DNA of 13,150 nt from JBKHYJ01 sp046565505. GTDB lineage: Bacteria > Acidobacteriota > Blastocatellia > UBA7656. The position numbers were made by a program, and so were the translations under genes. The notes below the pieces were generated by a model. The model saw only the letters and a list, made by a program, of their open reading frames with translations. It was not told the origin of the DNA and ran no database searches. Positions 13,028 to 13,150 of the stretch are shown here, one piece after another; position 1 is the stretch's first letter, and every line of letters begins with the position of its first letter. The stretch lies in assembly GCA_046565505.1 (NCBI GenBank), contig JBKHYJ010000040.1, positions 1-13,150 on the forward strand, written 5' to 3'.

Positions 13028-13150
13028 TCATGTAACCTTAGATTGCGAAGGCACCAGGCGATAACACATCTGCCGGATGATCTCTCCACTGACCCGCTTG
13101 GCATTCGTCATCACCTGGTAGACTGCTACATACCTCGCTAGGTACTTCTT
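13028..13150 (-). CDS. C-terminal end of an unidentified gene, runs off the window
   Basis: The minus strand is open from the window edge to a TGA at 13028-13030. The 40 residues begin KKYLARYVAVYQVMTNAKRV and continue SGEIIRQMCYRLV. The composition, with alternating helical and basic residues, is protein-like, and the other frames here are broken. I do not recognise the family. The start lies beyond 13150. Confidence 0.35.
   Translation of the reverse strand, partial: KKYLARYVAVYQVMTNAKRVSGEIIRQMCYRLVPSQSKVT

Overview
The window looks like accessory chromosomal DNA of an environmental bacterium, most likely an acidobacterium. The strongest clue is the 820-residue duplicated FtsX/MacB-type permease at 5015-7465, which has the build of the acidobacterial duplicated orphan permease (ADOP) family. 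Short XRE regulators of the type at 9033-9329 also fit. Base composition is patchy: by eye the transporter operon is GC-rich, while the IS6 gene, the transposase at 10046-10946 and the integron cassette gene are clearly more AT-rich. There are many gene fragments and junctions. I see no tRNA, rRNA or CRISPR array.

Layout. 1-620: right part of an IS630-type element, apparently inserted at a TA inside an IS6-type transposase gene (621-1248, minus). 1305-7465: the only long intact block, two overlapping half-ABC exporters that look like an asymmetric heterodimer, then the ADOP permease behind its own possible promoter. 7680-8903: two decayed genes, a dehydrogenase/reductase fragment running into an AraC-type regulator fragment. 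9033-9399: an intact XRE regulator (minus) with a perfect palindrome in its upstream region. 9828-10946: a broken XRE paralogue butted against a truncated, frameshifted DDE transposase.

11170-12485 is the most interesting part. A 24-codon scrap resembling a SnoaL-like gene meets the first 27 codons of an IS110-type transposase (minus). Upstream of those codons lies an apparently intact leader that can fold into a 5' hairpin and two homologous stem-loops, the architecture of an IS110 bridge RNA. This leader ends exactly inside an integron attC site. The 3' guide region of one loop contains the sequence of an attC 5' end, and that of the other loop is complementary to the element's own left end. 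Beyond it lies a complete integron gene cassette (11675-12239) with a clear attC, and probably a second short cassette with a weaker attC. No integrase is in the window, so this may be a CALIN (attC cluster lacking an integrase) or the distal part of an integron.

12574-13150: a YkgJ-type cysteine-cluster protein (minus) and the C-terminal end of an unidentified minus-strand gene that runs off the window.

The exporter pair and permease probably work at the inner membrane. The rest is a record of insertion, deletion and cassette capture. All family assignments come from reading motifs and from memory; no search was run.
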